Assembly (NCBI GenBank): GCA_963933095.1
Contig: CAWVSV010000104.1
Location: forward strand, 1-6,577
From: UBA1124 sp963933095
GTDB lineage: Bacteria; Pseudomonadota; Gammaproteobacteria; Pseudomonadales; Cellvibrionaceae
Reading direction: 5' to 3'
Length of the DNA: 6,577 bases
Part shown: piece by piece, positions 5,265 to 6,577 of the stretch
Layout: each line of letters starts with the position of its first letter
How positions within the stretch are numbered: position 1 is the stretch's first letter
Notes under the pieces: generated by a model
Databases searched by the model: none
The model's input: only the letters and a program-made list of their open reading frames with translations
What the model was told of the DNA's origin: nothing
Made by a program: the position numbers and the translations under genes

Positions 5265-6577
5265 ATGAGTAAAAAAAGTTCTGTTGCTGCAATATCAATC
5301 ACTAGCTTGGCAATTACAGGCTTGGCTTTTGCGGCGGGCTTTTATGCTCATCTTTACCTATCCAATCAGCAATCCGATGTCGCACTTGAGCCGCTTTACT
5401 GGGTTGCGCCGATGGACGCTAGCTATCGACGCGACCAGCCTGGTAAATCGCCAATGGGTATGGATCTAGTACCGGTGTATCCCGAATTAGAAGTGGCTAC
5501 AGATAAAATGGAAAAAGCCCCGCTCTATTGGGTTGCGCCCATGGATGCCAGCTATCGACGCGACCAGCCTGGTAAATCGCCAATGGGTATGGATCTGGTG
5601 CCGGTGTATCCCGAATTGGATGGAGTTACAGACCAAGCAGAGAAAACCCCGCTCTACTGGGTTGCACCTATGGATGACAATTACCGTCGTGATCAGCCGG
5701 GCAAATCGCCGATGGGAATGGATTTACAGCCTGTCTATGCCCAAGAACCCGATATAGCTGAGCCGGCAGGAGGCGTACGTATAAGTCCCACGGTAGAGAA
5801 TAACCTCGGCGTGCGCACCGAATTAGTCTCTGTTGATAGGCTGCAAGTGCCGATCGACACGGTGGGTTTTGTGCAATTCGATGAAGACCGCCTGCATCAT
5901 ATTCATGTCCGCGCTGAGGGCTGGATAGAGAAACTTTATGTTTCCAGCGAGGGCGACAGAGTCAAAGCAGGGCAGAAGCTATTTGACTTCTTCTCGCCAG
6001 AATTAGTGAACGCCCAAGAGGATTACTTATCACTGATTAAAAACAATAGTCGTGCGTTGCAGCTTGCCGCTAAAGCTCGACTGCAAGCGCTGGGTATCAG
6101 TCGACAACAAATTAACCGTTTGGTGCGCAGTCAAAAAGTAGAACAATTTGTAGCCTACTATGCCAGTACCGATGGCTTTGTCAGTGCTTTGCATGTGCGT
6201 CACGGTATGTTTGTCGTACCTGCCAGCGAAATAATGGCGGTGGGCAATATAGACTCTGTGTGGGTAATTGCCGAGGTGTTCGAGCGGCAGATGGCCGGTT
6301 TGGCAAAGGGTCAGCAGGTCAGTATTAAGGTAAATGCCCGACCCGGCGATGAATGGCTGGGCAGAGTCGACTATCTCTACCCTGAATTAGACAGCAAAAC
6401 ACGCACAGCAAAAGTGCGGGTGGTCATCGATAACCGCGATGCGCGCTTAAAACCTAACATGTTTGCTGCGCTTGTTATTACCGCCGCTGCGGCCAGTAAT
6501 CTGCCGCACATACCCCGTCAGGCCCTCATTCGCGGAGGCCGCGGCGATCGCGTAGTGGTGTCATCAAACAATGGGCA
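5265..6577 (+). CDS. cusB: CusB-like copper/silver efflux RND periplasmic adaptor, 3'-partial
   Basis: This is the membrane-fusion subunit of a tripartite RND pump that expels Cu(I)/Ag(I); it links the inner-membrane pump (CusA type) to an outer-membrane channel. The window holds 437 codons and the frame is open at the end. Residues 8-29 are a hydrophobic signal or anchor without a lipobox Cys. Residues 44-75, 87-118 and 130-159 are three copies of the metal-binding segment (YWVAPMD ... SPMGMDLVPVY). Met50/64/66, Met93/107/109 and Met136/150/152 match the methionine trio that binds Cu(I)/Ag(I) once in E. coli CusB. The adaptor body begins at VRISPTVENNLGV (171-183), followed by the barrel-sandwich (HIHVRAEGWIEKL ... 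GDRVKAGQKLFDFFSPEL), a short helical hairpin (about 245-290), and the beta-barrel (VWVIAEVFE ... GRVDYLYPELDSKTRT). ATG 5265 has a weak GAAG 4 bases upstream. A cusA-like gene is expected next. Confidence 0.92.
   Translation, partial: MSKKSSVAAISITSLAITGLAFAAGFYAHLYLSNQQSDVALEPLYWVAPMDASYRRDQPGKSPMGMDLVPVYPELEVATDKMEKAPLYWVAPMDASYRRDQPGKSPMGMDLVPVYPELDGVTDQAEKTPLYWVAPMDDNYRRDQPGKSPMGMDLQPVYAQEPDIAEPAGGVRISPTVENNLGVRTELVSVDRLQVPIDTVGFVQFDEDRLHHIHVRAEGWIEKLYVSSEGDRVKAGQKLFDFFSPELVNAQEDYLSLIKNNSRALQLAAKARLQALGISRQQINRLVRSQKVEQFVAYYASTDGFVSALHVRHGMFVVPASEIMAVGNIDSVWVIAEVFERQMAGLAKGQQVSIKVNARPGDEWLGRVDYLYPELDSKTRTAKVRVVIDNRDARLKPNMFAALVITAAAASNLPHIPRQALIRGGRGDRVVVSSNNG
5394..5741 (+). repeat. Three tandem metal-binding modules at a 129-base period inside cusB
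   Basis: Units begin at 5394, 5523 and 5652, so the period is exactly 129 bases (43 codons). The third unit lacks the linker and ends near 5741. Units 1 and 2 share 47 identical consecutive bases (5421-5467 and 5550-5596) and the same protein core. Unit 3 keeps the protein motif but differs at many third-codon positions and has DDNY for DASY. The linkers (EVATDKMEKAP, DGVTDQAEKTP) are similar in length and pattern. Confidence 0.95.

Noticed and set aside
5284..5757. Two short plus-strand open frames across the cusB repeats (61 and 74 aa)
   Set aside because: They are out-of-frame readings of the tandem modules; the repeated DNA also makes their peptides look repetitive. The true frame is the CusB one starting at 5265.

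Overview
The window reads as chromosomal DNA from a Gram-negative gammaproteobacterium, most likely a marine Cellvibrionales/Alteromonadales-type organism. This is inferred from the aspartate (magnesium-type) HemB, a DUF6482-like protein known from Pseudomonas/Marinobacter relatives, a CusB-type RND adaptor and moderate GC content; no rRNA or tRNA is present to settle it. No mobile element, CRISPR array or phage gene was seen.

Layout. (1) Bases 70-1455, plus strand: a small unrecognised protein of 112 aa, then hemB (porphobilinogen synthase, haem biosynthesis). (2) Bases 1539-3245, minus strand: selO (protein AMPylase pseudokinase), convergent with hemB; one hairpin at 1491-1535 can terminate both transcripts. 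(3) Bases 3246-3792: an AT-rich stretch with a GATA tetranucleotide microsatellite and, on the minus strand, a 98-aa lysine-rich DUF6482-like protein with a good ribosome binding site. (4) Bases 3793-4308: about 500 bases without a convincing gene but with several inverted repeats. (5) Bases 4309-4869: a left-handed beta-helix sugar O-acetyltransferase of the Maa/LacA/NodL type. (6) Bases 4870-6577: a promoter with MerR-family (CueR-like) geometry, a leader of about 310 bases with a long inverted repeat, and the first 437 codons of a CusB-like copper/silver efflux adaptor, which runs off the window end.

The most interesting part is the copper/silver module. The adaptor carries three tandem copies, at an exact 129-base period, of the methionine-trio metal-binding segment that E. 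coli CusB has once. Copies 1 and 2 share 47 identical consecutive bases, while copy 3 has drifted at synonymous sites. Upstream lie TTGACC and TATTAT separated by 19 bases with a central CCCTAGGG palindrome, the over-long spacer typical of promoters activated by MerR-family metal sensors. A plausible reading is a copper-induced transcript for a tripartite efflux pump whose inner-membrane partner (CusA) lies downstream of the window. The remaining genes look like ordinary housekeeping or stress genes and are not obviously linked to this module.
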